Below, one piece after another: positions 45,291-56,639 of a stretch of DNA of 64,000 bases. A program made the translations under genes and the position numbers. Each line of letters starts with the position of its first letter. Within the stretch, counting starts at the first letter, position 1. Source of the DNA: Heterohyrax brucei (lineage: Eukaryota; Chordata; Mammalia; Hyracoidea; Procaviidae); the NCBI GenBank assembly GCA_028571685.1, contig CM053162.1, positions 11,908,001-11,972,000 of the forward strand, in the 5' to 3' direction. Below the pieces are notes generated by a model. The model made no database searches. It had not been told where the DNA came from and saw only the letters and a list, made by a program, of their open reading frames with translations.

Positions 45291-46392
45291 TTAAAAATGA
45301 TTCGAAGTTAAGTTTAAGTTTTAAATATAAAAGAACCTAACAGTTTAAAGGATGGTGGACTTTAAGAAAGACAAGAAAAAGCAGGAAAATTCTGTTGCAG
45401 TAGCAAAGGAATAATATACTAATATACATTGGTTAAAAATGATCTCATTAAAAGTACCGTATTTAGTTCAGTTGCCACTCTGTTTTATCCTTGGTATTGT
45501 CATTCTTTGCAAAACAAATAATACTCTTTTTAGGAGTTTTCGCTAACACCATTCAAATGAACTTGTTAGAAAAAGAAAGTTTGTAAATTCATCAAACTGC
45601 ATTGCAAATAAATAATCCTCAGCTTTTAGCCATTATAAATTTGTAAATGATATATACTTTATGAAGGTACATATATGTATGTATATACTTTCAAAAAGTA
45701 TGATTATATATAATTACATATGATGTAATAAAATCAAAGTATATGATTATATATAATTATATATAACATATATGTGTATATACATATATATTACATATTA
45801 TACATTACATACACATACTCATATACTTTGAAATCATACGCTTTATTCTGTTGACCTCAGGATAGCTGTGGCTTTGTGTTAGATATTCACTGAGGTAACC
45901 AGGGAGAGTGCCCATTCTCTCTTGGATTGCTCCTGAGTGAGAACAAGAAGAGATTTAAAATTTAGCAGGAGGTGAAAAGATTCCTTCCATTTGAAAGAAC
46001 TTTGTCCTTTGCAGTATGTTGGTGTTTTGTTTATTGTTTAAAATTAGAATTAGCCCTAACTATGAAATGGCAAAGGAGGCTTTCTTTTTAGAAGTAAAAA
46101 ATTCCAGCACTTACAGCAATTACGGTGTTTGGGATAAATATTTAAATTTATGCCTTTACTGTGGATAGAATTCAGCCAAGTGGAATGTATTTTCTTTAAA
46201 TTTGGCATACTATGAGTACTGTGTGACCTGACCTAAATGAGTCCACTGTGACAGTGTCTTTGGGAGACTATTTTAACTGTAATTTACAAATTTTGTTTTG
46301 CTTATGACAATTAAGAAGTTCTCACTCTGGGGGTGGCTTTGGTTCTAATGAATACTACTAATTTAATCTGTATCTTTAAAAATTGTCTTTAG
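45291..46392. other. Intron with AT-rich palindromic microsatellite
   Basis: 45650-45840 is almost pure A/T with TATATA runs. 'tcaaagtatatga' (45734-45746) has its complement 'tcatatactttga' (about 45819-45831), so the block could fold into a long hairpin. The rest has no named feature; the acceptor 'gtctttag' ends at 46392. Confidence 0.55.
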
Positions 46393-46495
46393 TGCCCCAG
46401 GTTCTTCAAAGTTGTACAGCATTCATTGAGAGATATGGCATTGTGGATGGAATATATCGGCTCTCTGGCGTTGCCTCCAATATCCAGAGACTACG
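46393..46495 (+). CDS. ARHGAP32: ARHGAP32 exon, arginine-finger exon
   Basis: 103 nt, phase 1 in, phase 2 out, flanked by 'tttag' and 'gtaaaa'. It encodes 'PQVLQSCTAFIERYGIVDG' then 'IYRLSGVASNIQRLR'. The arginine codon at 46458-46460 (in YRLSG) is the arginine finger that RhoGAP domains insert into the GTPase active site to speed GTP hydrolysis, so the domain looks catalytically competent. Confidence 0.95.
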
Positions 46496-47199
46496 GTAAA
46501 ACCTTGAGTGGCGTTTTTCTTTTTCATTCCTAATATAACTCATTATAATGAAATTATTTCAAAATAGAGTTACTTTGATAACTGTAATTTTCAGTAACAT
46601 AGTTTATGTAAGATAGGAAATAATATCCATATTGTTTTCTGTATATCTTTTCCTGCCTGGCCTGTCTTCATTTCTGTTATCTGAAAACCATGCCTTCTTA
46701 ATGTTTTTACTGCTTCTGTTGTGTCTCTTTACACTGTGAACATTTTAGCATGTTGAGAGATTTTGGAACCTATGACAATGTGAGAGATAAAAATTGACAT
46801 TATGATAAAATTATTCACTAGTTCGTAATTAAAATTAAAACTACTCTATTGTGTTAAAACAGAGTTTACACAGCAAATTAGATTCCCATTTAACAATTTT
46901 GACAGAAATTATTCAGTGATACTAGTTACATTATCCACAGAGTGTCCTTATTCATGCCTTTATGGTTGTATCATTTCCAGTACCCTAGTTTTCCTGCTTT
47001 AGAGTAATTTTTTATGAGTTGGTCTCCTATAATTGATTTTTTTTAAGGAAGTTAATTTCTCATGGACAGTAATCTTTATTTTAACTAAAAGATGTTTTCA
47101 ATGCATGATTTCAGTTTAAAGTGTATCTCAGGGTAATAGTTTTGAGAAGTCCTCTAGTGCCAACAAGTCCAGTAAATCTGGATCTCCTAAGAATTTGAG
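46496..47199. other. Intron, nothing recognised
   Basis: Donor side of the intron after the arginine-finger exon. No named repeat. Confidence 0.45.
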
Positions 47200-47880
47200 T
47201 TTTGTTTCACATTTTTCTCCCATTTTGTGAGGGTCCATCTAATGTGACCTGATTAGAGTGATTGGTAGTGGTAGCCAAGCACCATCTAGTTTCTTCCTTG
47301 AGTCTTTGGTTTCCTTCTTTCTCTTTTTTTTCAAACAAACAGAGACCAAAATAATTGTATCTAAGATGGCCACTTGCAAGTTTTTAAGACCTCAAATGCT
47401 ACTGATAACGTTGGGCTGTGGAACATACACTTCATGAATTGTGTTACACTAAATAACTGAGTTGTCCCACACGACTGTGGTGCTAGGTCTTCAAACTCTG
47501 AAAACCAGTCTTGCAAGATACTTGATTACATCTAAGAAGTATCTGTACCTGTGTCCTCTGTGTTGTTTGTTATGTATGTAGAAATACATGCATGGACACA
47601 ACAAACCTCTGTATACATATGGCCATAGATAATTTTATCTGTGCACACACCATTTGCCCACACATTCATACTCATATACTTATATACACATTTGTGTAAC
47701 TATACACCTTTCTTTTTTTGATTGTTGTTGGTGTTTCCAATTGTCATCTCCTTTACCAGAGATCTTTTTCTCTTGTATGCTTTGTAGTGACATTATTTCA
47801 ACTTATGTTTTGTGTGTTTTACCCATATTTGATGCTACCTTTCAAGTGTCTACTATTTTGAGAGTGCATCCCCCTTCGAT
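47200..47880 (-). mobile_element. Old L1 3' UTR (continues at 49046-49730)
   Basis: Reverse-oriented blocks resemble the L1 3' UTRs elsewhere in the window: 'ggtagccaagcaccatctag', 'ttcttccttgagtctttgg', 'aagatggccacttgcaag', 'tttttaagacctcaaatgct'. Much more diverged than L1-A, so an older relative. Interrupted by an RTE LINE at about 47885. Confidence 0.65.
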
Positions 47881-47884
47881 TCCT

Positions 47885-49045
47885 CACCCATCCCTGGTAG
47901 CCACTTTTGTTGTTGTTGGGTGCCATGAAGTCAGTTCTGACTCACAGTGACCCTGTGTACAATAAAACAAAACACCTCCCAGTCCTGCACTGTCCTCACA
48001 ATCATTGTTATGTTTGAGTCCATCATTCTGGCCACTTTGCCACTCCTTGAGGGTCTTCCTCTTTTCCACTGACCGTTAACCAAGCATGGTGTCTTCCTCT
48101 AGGGATAGACCCCTCCTGAGACCATGCCCAAAGTACATGAGACAGATTCTCACCATTCTTGCTTCTAAGGTGCATCTTGGCTGTACTTCTTCCAGGACAG
48201 ACTTGTTTGTCCTTTTGGCAGTCTGTGGTCCATTCAGTGTTTCTGACCAATACTGTAATTCAGAGGTGTCATTTCTTCTTTGGTCTTTCTTATTCATTGT
48301 CATCTGTCACTTTCATATGAAGTGATTGAAAATATTACACTTTTGTCCTCACAGTGATGTCTTTGCTTTTTAACAGAAAACACAAAAGAGGTCCTTTGCA
48401 GCAGACTTGCCCAATGAAATATGTTGTTTGATTGTGGGTGTTGATTGTGAATCTAAGTAACATGAAGTCCTTGAAAATGTCAGTCATTATTCTCTTTGTC
48501 ATGATGTTGCTTATTGGTTCTGAGGATTTTTATTTTATTTATGTTGAGGAATTAAAAAAAAAAACAAAACCCACTGCCATCAAGTTGGCATAACAACTCT
48601 GTAGAACAGAGTAGAACTCCCCCCATAGAGTTTCCAAGGAGCACCTGGCAGATTTGAACTGCCAGCCTTTTGATTAGCAGCTGTAGCACTTAACCAGTAT
48701 GCCACCAGGGTTTCCATGGTGAGCTATAATTCATTTTAAAGGCTGTACTATTTGATCTTCATCAGTAAATGCTTCAAGTCTTCTTCTTTTTCCACAAGCA
48801 GTTTTGTATCATCTGTATATTGCCAGTTGTTAATGAGTCTGCCTTCAAACCTGGTGTGTGTTCTTCATCATATAGTCCAGTTTCTGAGATTACTTGCTCA
48901 ACATACATGTTGAATAAGTATGGTGAAATGATATAATCCTAGTGCACATCTTTCCTGATTTTAAAACCATGCAGTGTCCCCTTGCTGAGTTCAAATGACT
49001 GCCTCATGATCTATATACAGGTTCATCTTGAGTACAATTAAAATG
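47885..49045 (-). mobile_element. RTE/BovB-type LINE, 3' half
   Basis: The tail end on + is 'ttgttgttgttgggtgccat', 'gaagtcagttctgactcaca', 'gtgaccctgtgt'. Minus-strand coding remnants of the reverse transcriptase palm and C-terminus lie at 48100-49030, similar to 13225-14000. It is inserted in an old L1 of the same orientation and is itself interrupted by an AfroSINE at 48551-48714. Confidence 0.82.
48551..48714 (-). repeat. AfroSINE inside the RTE LINE
   Basis: A-rich start, 'acccactgccatcaagttgg' (reversed tail), 'ggcagatttgaactgccagc', end 'gccaccagggtttcc' (reversed head). Confidence 0.92.
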
Positions 49046-49730
49046 AGCATTAGCCTGTATATGTATGTTGTCTTCTTATGAAAATGTAGCTGTACAGTGT
49101 TTTATCCTTTTGTGATTGGCTTATTGCACTCAGAATAATTTCCTCCAGCTTCATCCACAGTATATGGTATTTTGGTTACTCATTATTATTCTTTATACCT
49201 TTGTAGTATTCCATTGTATGTATGTACCACATTTTGTTTATTCATTCATCCATTGATGAAAGTTGTTGCCAACTTTTTGCTATTGTAAATAATGTTGTAA
49301 TGAACGTAGGTATATGTTTGTATCTCTTCATATTACTTCTGTTAAATCTCTGGGGTTATATACCTAGAAGTGGGACTGCTAGATCATAAGGTATTTCTAT
49401 TTGTAGCTTCTTGAGGAAGTGCCAAATTGTGTACCACAGTGGTTGTACCATTTTACAATCCCATCATTAGTAGGTGAGGGTTCCCATCTCTGCATAGCCT
49501 CCTCAGTACTTTTTGTCTTCTGTTTGTTGGATCAGTGCCAGTTTAGCAGGTGTGGGATGGTATCCCATTGTATTACTGATTTTCATCTCTATAATTGCTA
49601 ATGATTGTGATCATATTTTCATTGTTTGGGCTGCTTGAATGTCCTCTTTGGTTAAGTGTCTTTTCATGTCCTTTGCCCATTTTTTAATAGGATTGTTTAT
49701 CTTTTTGTTGTTGAATTTCATAATTAAAGT
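49046..49730 (-). pseudogene. Old L1 ORF2 C-terminus
   Basis: Reverse strand of the ORF2 end: 'ctcctcagtactttttgtct' and 'gaggaagtgccaaattgtgt' correspond to L1-A 9510-9630, and 'cccattttttaataggattg' to the 'RWAKEMD' region. Many stops. Confidence 0.8.
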
Positions 49731-50683
49731 TGATAAGAATGCAACCTTTTCTCATCTGCCTTACCCCTGTTTCTGTAGTGCATGCTCAGGAATGCATGTG
49801 TTAGATGTTCTACCACACCCTGTGCAGTATCTTCCCAGAGACTAAGGGAGTAGTTTCATGTACACCAGTAATAGACATTTTATTTTTGCTTTATCTCTTG
49901 TATTTCACTGTATTCTTTGTGTGACATTATCTTTTTCATGGTAATTGCTGTTACACTATAGGGATTTTAATTGAGTGTGGAGCTCATCTCTAAAGGCTGT
50001 TTCCAGGAATACCTGTTAGGAAAAAAAGCTCGTTTTGATCTCTCCACAGAAAGTTTTAGATTTTAGCTTCAGACAGTAAATCTCGTAGTCAGATTGTTGG
50101 CATATATTAATTTCTGGTGTTTCTTTTTGCCATGTCTATGGATTTATGTTAATCTCCTGAAGAAACTTATTTCACTCACTGCAGTGCTACAGATTTTACT
50201 GTTTACTAAAATGTAATCCTAGCCTGCAGTTAATTCATGTGGATTTTGGCTTCTTTCTCTTTCTTCGTTAGAGGGTTTCTGAGCTATACAAACTATATCT
50301 TAACAGTTTCTATGCGTAGGTGCTCATGAATCAGCTGTCACTCAACCCTGGGTTCTAGAATCACCAAAAGATTAGAAACTAAGAGTCCTGTTTTCAGTTT
50401 GATATAGCAAGAGCTGTTCATTCACAAGAGTTTCAGAGACTATTGTTCATTGTAATATTAAAGCTATACTCTTAATTATGCATGAAAAGATACTGTTTTA
50501 TGATCATACTACTGAAGTTCAAGTATAACTTCTAACGCTCATTCTTATTCAAAGAACATTGTTAATCTCGTTAGCTAGAGGTTAAGACTTCTGGCCTTTT
50601 TTTCCTGTTTTTATATTATATGTTTGTTTTCTTCACTAAAATCATTGGATTTTTTTTTTTTTTCTCTAACTTGTTTTTGCTAG
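49731..50683. other. Intron before the third exon, nothing recognised
   Basis: Ends with a strong T-rich polypyrimidine tract (50650-50663) and 'tgctag' acceptor. Confidence 0.5.
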
Positions 50684-50828
50684 TCATGAATTTGACTCTG
50701 AACATGTTCCTGACCTGACAAAAGAACCTTATGTTCAAGACATCCATTCTGTTGGGTCCCTTTGTAAGCTGTATTTCCGTGAGCTCCCAAACCCGCTGCT
50801 CACCTATCAACTATATGAGAAATTTTCG
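50684..50828 (+). CDS. ARHGAP32: ARHGAP32 exon, RhoGAP core
   Basis: 145 nt, phase 2 in, phase 0 out; 'tgctag' acceptor, 'gtaagt' donor (consensus). Encodes 'HEFDSEHVPDLTKEPYVQD' and 'SLCKLYFRELPNPLLTYQL'. The 'KLYFRELPNPLL' block is the conserved K-x-x-x-R-E-L-P motif of RhoGAP domains. Its Lys and Arg stabilise the fold next to the GTPase switch regions (family knowledge). Confidence 0.95.
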
Positions 50829-51253
50829 GTAAGTACAAGGCAGTTTTGAATTAAGTTCTTTTTAAAATCTTGTTACAGTTTTATTTAAAACATCATAAAG
50901 ATTGATTTGGCAACATGTAAGAAATATTTCTGTGGCTAAAAGGGCTCCTTTTTTAAAGAAATATTACTAGTCCATGGTCTTCGCTTTTTTCACATGTCAT
51001 TCCTTTAGTTGCTGACTTTGAGTCATTAATCTTACTAGTCTTTCTTATTAAAAAAAATTTATTTTGCAGATTATAATGTCTACAGTGTGCTGAAACATGA
51101 AGTTTAAGTTGCTTGATGCTGTATTACGTTGCCTCATTTAGCATCAAGGAGTAGAATGAGTTAGTCTCACAATGAAAACTAAAGTGAAAGTAAAGGACTT
51201 TCATTTTTTGCAAGCCAAATGTACTGGTTGATTTTGTATTGTGATTGTTGCAG
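50829..51253. other. Short intron
   Basis: 425 bp, with no feature apart from 'ttgttgcag' acceptor. Confidence 0.6.
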
Positions 51254-51336
51254 GATGCTGTTTCAGCTGCAACAGATGAAGAAAGGCTGATAAAAATTCA
51301 TGATGTCATCCAGCAACTTCCCCCTCCACACTACAG
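51254..51336 (+). CDS. ARHGAP32: ARHGAP32 exon, RhoGAP middle
   Basis: 83 nt, phase 0 in, phase 2 out. Encodes 'DAVSAATDEERLIKIHDVI' and 'QQLPPPHY' ending in a split Arg codon. The 'LPPPHY' element starts the helix that leads into the effector-facing part of RhoGAP domains. Splice sites 'ttgcag' and 'gtaaac'. Confidence 0.95.
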
Positions 51337-53019
51337 GTAAACTACATGTTGTAGACTACTAGCGAAAGGTGGCAGTTGGGGTTGACATAGAAAACTGGTT
51401 TTTATCTTTGGGTTTTTAATTATTTAAACTTCTTTGAAATTCTTTTTTTCCCAGAATTATTTCATTAATAACTGTATGCATTTATCTTTATGTATTTGTC
51501 TTTGTAGTTCTGCAGCCTGGCACAGTGCTTGCCATCTAATAGGTGTGTAGTAAATACTGAATGAATGTGTGAACAAATAAATAGTTGACTAAACCTATTT
51601 TTTCTTTTCACTTACGTTTTGCTGTTTATTGATTTTGTTACAGTTGCTAGGTGTTGGTAGGTGAAGGAATGGCATCTTTGGGTGTTTTAATTTGCACTTC
51701 TTATAAAATAGATTTTTGAAGTGCCTTTATCTTTCCTTCACCTATTCCTCTTCTGAATAACAAAATAGCATATTGTTTTCTAAACACATTGATCAAGTTT
51801 CCCACCTATATATAGTCTCCACGCCAGTATCATTTCTACTTGTTTGTCTATCTTATTTAACCTTAGGTGAAATGGACAGAGAATTATGGTTGTTGCTATA
51901 CAGCAACTATAGTAGATAGTGTTGCATGAGCAGGGCTTTGGAGCCAAGCTGATCTTTGAATAATAACACTGCAGCCAAGCCAAGTGCCGTCGAGTCACAT
52001 CCGACTCATGGCGACCCTACTTCTTTATAAAAGGGGGATGGTAATACTGTTCTTTTTAAGGTTGTTTATTAAGAAAGCTAAATGACATGCCTTGAACTAT
52101 GCTTTGCTTGTTTTCTAGTTGTTGCCTTCCTTTTCCTCTCAAATTCATGTGAGGCCCCATCCGAATCTTTAAGGCACATGTTTAGGCCAGAATTTAATTT
52201 TCATTAAAACCGTTTCAAATAATAGAGCCTTATACTGCTTTCATTCACTGTCTTTAATGGTTTTTATCCGTATCTAGTTAGCAAGAGACACTTTGAGAAA
52301 ATAGAGTAACTTATAGATAATACCTCTGTTGTGTTTTTGTGTCTCTGTGTGTGTGTGTGTGTGTGTCAGCTTTAGTGATCATGTTTTATTTCCAAAAAAT
52401 GCTCTTCCCTGTTATTTAACCTCAGTACATACGGCGTTGTTTAAATAAGGAAAACTTAGAATGGACAAACTAAATGAGGGTATTAGATTTGAAGTAGGGC
52501 TGTCTGTTTTAAAAGTGCATTATTTGCTGGAATTGGCCCACCTTGATGCCTACTGGAGTTTTTCCTTCAGCTACTTTCAGACTGGTTAGATGCTGTTGTT
52601 TTCTTTCATTGAAGAGAGGCTTAAACCTGTCCTGTCTGTTTGCTGCACACAGAATGGTGCATGTTCAGGAGCAGAAACTAATTCTGGTAAAAGACTCACT
52701 TCATAGGTATCCCCAAAACTGTATACCTAACAGCCAGGAGCAGTGATTCTTAAAAACCAAGGCTAGTTTTCTCAAAGCCAATCCTGTCTGAGACTCATTT
52801 CTTACTGCATCCGCCTTAGGGTTTTGTTCTGTATCCAGAATGTTCTCCTGGCAGTTCTGTAGCAAAAATAATATTCAAACATAATAGCAAAAAATTTACT
52901 GGGCTTTGTAAGATATCTCTCCATTTTGGTATGGAAAACTTAGAAATTAGTCACCTTTTTATGTTCTCTACTGATACACAGTGTTTCTTTCTGCTAATAC
53001 ATTACATTTCATTTTTCAG
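51337..53019. other. Intron with MIR/L2-like tail and microsatellite
   Basis: 51508-51590 ('agcctggcacagtgcttgcc', 'ctgaatgaatgtgtgaac') looks like a MIR or L2 3' end. A TG run lies near 52343-52368. A tail-only microinsertion lies at 51970-52020. The remainder is unassigned. Confidence 0.55.
51970..52020 (-). repeat. Tail-only LINE/SINE microinsertion, ~50 bp
   Basis: 'tgcagccaagccaagtgccg', 'tcgagtcacatccgactcat', 'ggcgaccctac': the reversed tail with the TTGGCTTGGC terminal repeat. It keeps CpGs ('gccgtcgagtc', 'tccgac'), so it may be recent. Confidence 0.8.
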
Positions 53020-53127
53020 AACACTGGAGTTCCTGATGAGACATTTGTCTCTTCTAGCTGACTATTGTTCCATCACAAATATGCATGCAAAAAACCTAGC
53101 AATTGTTTGGGCTCCAAACCTACTAAG
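53020..53127 (+). CDS. ARHGAP32: ARHGAP32 exon, RhoGAP late helices
   Basis: 108 nt, phase 2 in, phase 2 out. Encodes 'TLEFLMRHLSLLADYCSI' and 'NMHAKNLAIVWAPNLLR'. The Asn of 'NLAIVWAPNLLR' belongs to the third conserved RhoGAP block that positions the catalytic arginine. Acceptor 'tttttcag', donor 'gtaatt'. Confidence 0.95.
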
Positions 53128-53374
53128 GTAATTTATGTTTAACTTTATGACCTTAAGTGAAGTTAGTCATCTTAAAGAAAAGTCTAACTCATCAGTATTC
53201 CTCAGGAAAAAATTTAAAAAGGAAAACTAATCTCTCTTTATGAGCATCTCTCTAAAAGAGTAACTGAGGCTTAATCCTCTGGTTTATTGGTGATTGCACA
53301 TTTTTAAAAAAATAAAAGTCCTTTAAGGCTGCTGTCTTTGCAGTTCTCCAATGGGAATATTGTTTACTTCACAG

Positions 53375-53520
53375 GTCAAAGCAGATAGAATCTGCCTGCT
53401 TTAGTGGGACAGCAGCTTTCATGGAAGTAAGAATTCAGTCTGTGGTTGTGGAATTTATCCTCAATCACGTGGATGTCCTCTTCAGTGGCAAAATCAGTGC
53501 TGTCATCCAGGAAGGGGCAG
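53375..53520 (+). CDS. ARHGAP32: ARHGAP32 exon, end of RhoGAP domain
   Basis: 146 nt, phase 2 in, phase 1 out; the preceding intron is only 247 bp. Encodes 'SKQIESACFSGTAAFMEVR' and 'IQSVVVEFILNHVDVLFSG', the last helices of the RhoGAP domain. Acceptor 'cttcacag', donor 'gtatgg'. Confidence 0.95.
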
Positions 53521-54059
53521 GTATGGCTAATGAGAATTTTGTCTTCTATCAGGAACACATTTCTCTACTTCTAAAAGAATGGAAATTGTGATTGTACTAC
53601 CAAAAAAAAAAATAAACAGGATTTGTATTTGACAACAAATTTATATCTGTTTTCCAGAGGGTACCGTTTAATAGTTATTTTGTGTGTATATGGTGAGTAC
53701 TTTGTACTAGACCTATTGTGATCTTAGCTTTTTGACATATTTAAAAAACTAATGTGGCACATATTATGATCTTTATATGTATAAAGGTCATAATATGGAG
53801 CAGAAGCAAATTTTTTCCACAACTAAAAATAGCTGGGTGATATCCTTTTCTGGTATGCCTTATGACAGGAAAATATTTAAGCTGTTTAGAGAATTTTAAA
53901 AATATATATGTCATTGTTACCAGCATGTCACATTTTATTCCTTGCTTAATATAAAACACTATTATTTCTGCCATTAAAGAAATAAGGAATATATATATTT
54001 TTATTATTAATTATAGTAAAAGAATAAAATTTCTAACATCTATCAATTATCTATAATAA
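53521..54059. other. Intron, AT-rich
   Basis: No repeat is recognised. A 'tatatat' run lies near 53990. Confidence 0.5.
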
Positions 54060-54390
54060 ACCCTCAACCGTCCTTCCACCCTCTCAGCCAACACAGTCAT
54101 TTTTTTCTGTGGATAAGTCTGTTTTTAAGTCCTTATAACAGGGGTCTCATACAAAATTTTTCATTTTGGCACTGATTTTACTCAGCATGATCTCTTTGAA
54201 ATGAGACCATGTTATGAGATGTTTTCTAAAATCGTCATTGTTTTTATCATAGCATAGTGTTCCATTGAGTATATGTACCATAGTTTGCTTATCCATTCAT
54301 CTGTTGATGGGCATCAGGCTTGATTCCATCTTTTTTAGGATTTCTTTATACCAACAATGAAGTTATTAAAGAAATGAGAAGTATTTTAAA
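54060..54390 (-). mobile_element. L1 fragment with inverted 5' piece
   Basis: 54060-54335 is L1 3' UTR and ORF2 end in reverse ('gtctgtttttaagtccttat', 'tccattgagtatatgtacca'). 54338-54385 ('ggatttctttataccaacaa') is forward ORF2 from about 1.3 kb further upstream (L1-A 8357). This is a twin-priming inversion. Confidence 0.82.
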
Positions 54391-54507
54391 CAACAGAGAT
54401 AAGTAGATTGGTAGGTAGTCAGATCAAATATACACACGCACACATCTTTTTCCCTCACTGTGCAAAAATGTTTGACTCTCTCTGTTGCTTTCCTTTTGCA
54501 TCAAAAG

Positions 54508-54703
54508 CTTCTCTGTCAAGGCCCAAATCCTTGCTGGTTTCTTCTCCTTCCACCAAGCTGCTGACACTGGAGGAAGCCCAGGCACGGACACAAGCTCAGG
54601 TCAACTCTCCAATTGTAACTGAAAATAAATACATTGAAGTAGGAGAAGGACCTGCTGCACTTCAGGGAAAATTTCATACTATAATTGAGTTTCCACTTGA
54701 AAG
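54508..54703 (+). CDS. ARHGAP32: ARHGAP32 exon after the RhoGAP domain
   Basis: 196 nt, phase 1 in, phase 2 out. Encodes 'SLSRPKSLLVSSPSTKLLTL', 'EEAQARTQAQVNSPIVTENK' and 'GKFHTIIEFPLER'. Ser/Pro-rich linker with no known fold, followed by a conserved segment. The acceptor 'catcaaaag' has a weak pyrimidine tract, so this boundary rests mainly on phase and protein continuity. Confidence 0.92.
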
Positions 54704-54798
54704 GTAAAAATTCATTAAATCTTTGTCAGAATATGATTTTCATGGCCATGTATTTTTTTTTCACTTTTAATTTTGTATTTTAGTATTACTATATCCTA

Positions 54799-55010
54799 AG
54801 GAGCCCTGGTGGTGAAGTGATTAAGTATTCCACTGCTAAACAAAGTGTCAGAGAGTTTGAACCCACCAACTATTCTGCTGGAGAAAGATGTGGCAGTCTG
54901 CTTCCAGAAGGATTTACTACCTTGAAATCTTTATAGGGAAGTTCTGCTCTGTCTTAGAGATAGGTTACTATGAGTCGGGATTGACAAGATGGCAGTGAGT
55001 TTGGTTTTTA
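54799..55010 (+). repeat. AfroSINE, full length
   Basis: 'aggagccctggtggtgaagt' head, 'gagtttgaacccacc' B box, 'gagaaagatgtggcagtctg' core, tail 'actatgagtcgggattgaca'. Confidence 0.93.
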
Positions 55011-55361
55011 TATTAATTCTGGAACAATTCAAGAAAAGCCTGTTTACTTGAATATGGATGCTACTTAATCCTTAGGCAAAGGCAGATGATTCTTGTAAAG
55101 TATTACATGACATCATTTTTTAGAAAAAGAAAATGGTATAGGGAAAATTTCTAGGAAAAATCATACATTTCTGCTATTATGTGAGGCTTTGATTTTCTGA
55201 GATGTGTTATCTAGAAATTAGTTGAAAAATAAGCTGTTTTGGAGTAGTTTGTTCCAGAAGTAAGGAATGACTGTTTGCTATGGGTCCCACATAAAGGTTA
55301 GAGTAAAAGTAAATCACGGATTCTTAAAGTATTTATCTCCCAGCCAGCAGTCTCAGCATCA
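55011..55361. other. Intron, nothing recognised
   Basis: Short AT-rich interval between SINE and mariner element. Confidence 0.5.
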
Positions 55362-55363
55362 TA

Positions 55364-55923
55364 GGAGGACTGCCAATTAAGTTCACAAACTCATCCTAGA
55401 AAAAGTGCTGGACACCTCATTGCTGAATGTCGCTATAGTCACCTTCGAAGTCCTCCCCTTGGGAAGCTGTGCACTGACGCCAGTGCCCAGTCCACCCTTC
55501 AAAGCAGTTTTGAAACTCTTTTTTTGGAATGGCAATCAGAACTACCATCATAACACTTTTAGTTTCCTCAATATCATCCAGATGTCTTCCTTTCAATATG
55601 ATGTCTTTTATCTTCAGGTGAAAAAGTCATTGGGGGCCTGATCAGGTGAGTAGGGAGGGTGTTCCAACACAGTTACTTGTTTACTGGCTGAAAACTCCTT
55701 CATGGACAACTATACGGTTAAGTTTGTGAACTTGCCGCTATGCCACCTGCGCAGTGGCCATTCCAGAAAGAGTTCCAAAATTGCTTTGAAGGATGGATGA
55801 GGCACTGGCATCAGTGTGTAGCTTCGCAAGGGGAGTACTTTGTAGGTGACCATGTTGATAACTCAGCAATGAGGTATGTAGCACTTAGAACAATTAAGTT
55901 CACGGACTTAATTTTCAACCTCG
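55364..55923. mobile_element. Palindromic mariner-derived element, copy 2
   Basis: 560 bp bounded by TA on both sides (55362-55363, 55924-55925). The left end 'ggaggactgccaattaagtt' and the right end read from the other strand ('cgaggttgaaaattaag') are terminal repeats. The left arm on the minus strand encodes the end of mariner transposase ('SPD.APNDFF' block near 55640). The right arm (55740-55923) on + encodes the same C-terminus: 'KEFQNCFEGWMRHWHQCVAS' and 'QGEYFVGDH'. One transposase end is thus present twice, in opposite directions. Confidence 0.85.
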
Positions 55924-55925
55924 TA

Positions 55926-56433
55926 TGTTGATTGCTAGAAATGCAAATTCTTGAGCCCCATATGTGACCACTGAATCAGAAACTCTGGGCACAGAGTTTA
56001 AAAGACCAAACACTGGTCTTTTAAAAAGGTGATTTGGGTACTTGCTAAAGCATGAGAGTCATGGCTGTTTGTTTTTAATGTCCCTTGCTGCTCTCAAATT
56101 CTGTTTCTCTGAAGAGATGATAATAGCATGGTTTCTGTATTTTCTGTATTACATTGTGAAGACTAAGGTATGTAAAGGACTTTTTTGATGTCTGCTACTT
56201 ACTTGACTATTGCATGTGAGTGCAAGGACTTTAACCTCCTGGATTGAGTGGTGCTGATGATAATGTAGAAGTTACTATTTTCACATTTTGTATTCCCCTC
56301 CAATTTATTTTCATGTCACATAACTAAAAACATCCTGATAACAAAGATCACACTCCTACTACATCATCATGTGGTTGTCTTCAACTTCTTGATTTTATAT
56401 TTTAGCTTAATTTTTTCAGAAATCTCTTTATGG
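55926..56433. other. Intron, nothing recognised
   Basis: 'aaatgcaaattcttgagccc' and 'actgaatcagaaactctggg' (55938-55990) are phrases seen in ancient mammalian DNA transposon MITEs (MER5-like), but the match is too short to call. Confidence 0.4.
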
Positions 56434-56630
56434 GGTTGTTGTTTTTGCATGCCATCAAGTCACTTCCAACTACATGACAGAGTAGAACTGTCTGCATAGG
56501 GTTTTATTGGCTGTAATCTGTATGGGAGCAGATCATCAAGTTTTTCTTCTGAGAAGCCACTGATGGGTTTGAACCGCCGACCTTTTCAGTTAGCAGTCTA
56601 GTGCTTAACCATTGCACCATCAAGGCAGTG
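56434..56630 (-). repeat. AfroSINE
   Basis: Reversed tail 'catgccatcaagtcacttcc', core 'tctgtatgggagcagatcat', reversed B box 'gggtttgaaccgccgacc' and head 'ttgcaccatcaaggca'. Confidence 0.92.
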
Positions 56631-56639
56631 TTATCTGAT

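Noticed and set aside
47654-47950. 98-codon frame and antisense frames around 48 kb
   Set aside because: Fall within old L1 3' UTR and RTE LINE sequence.
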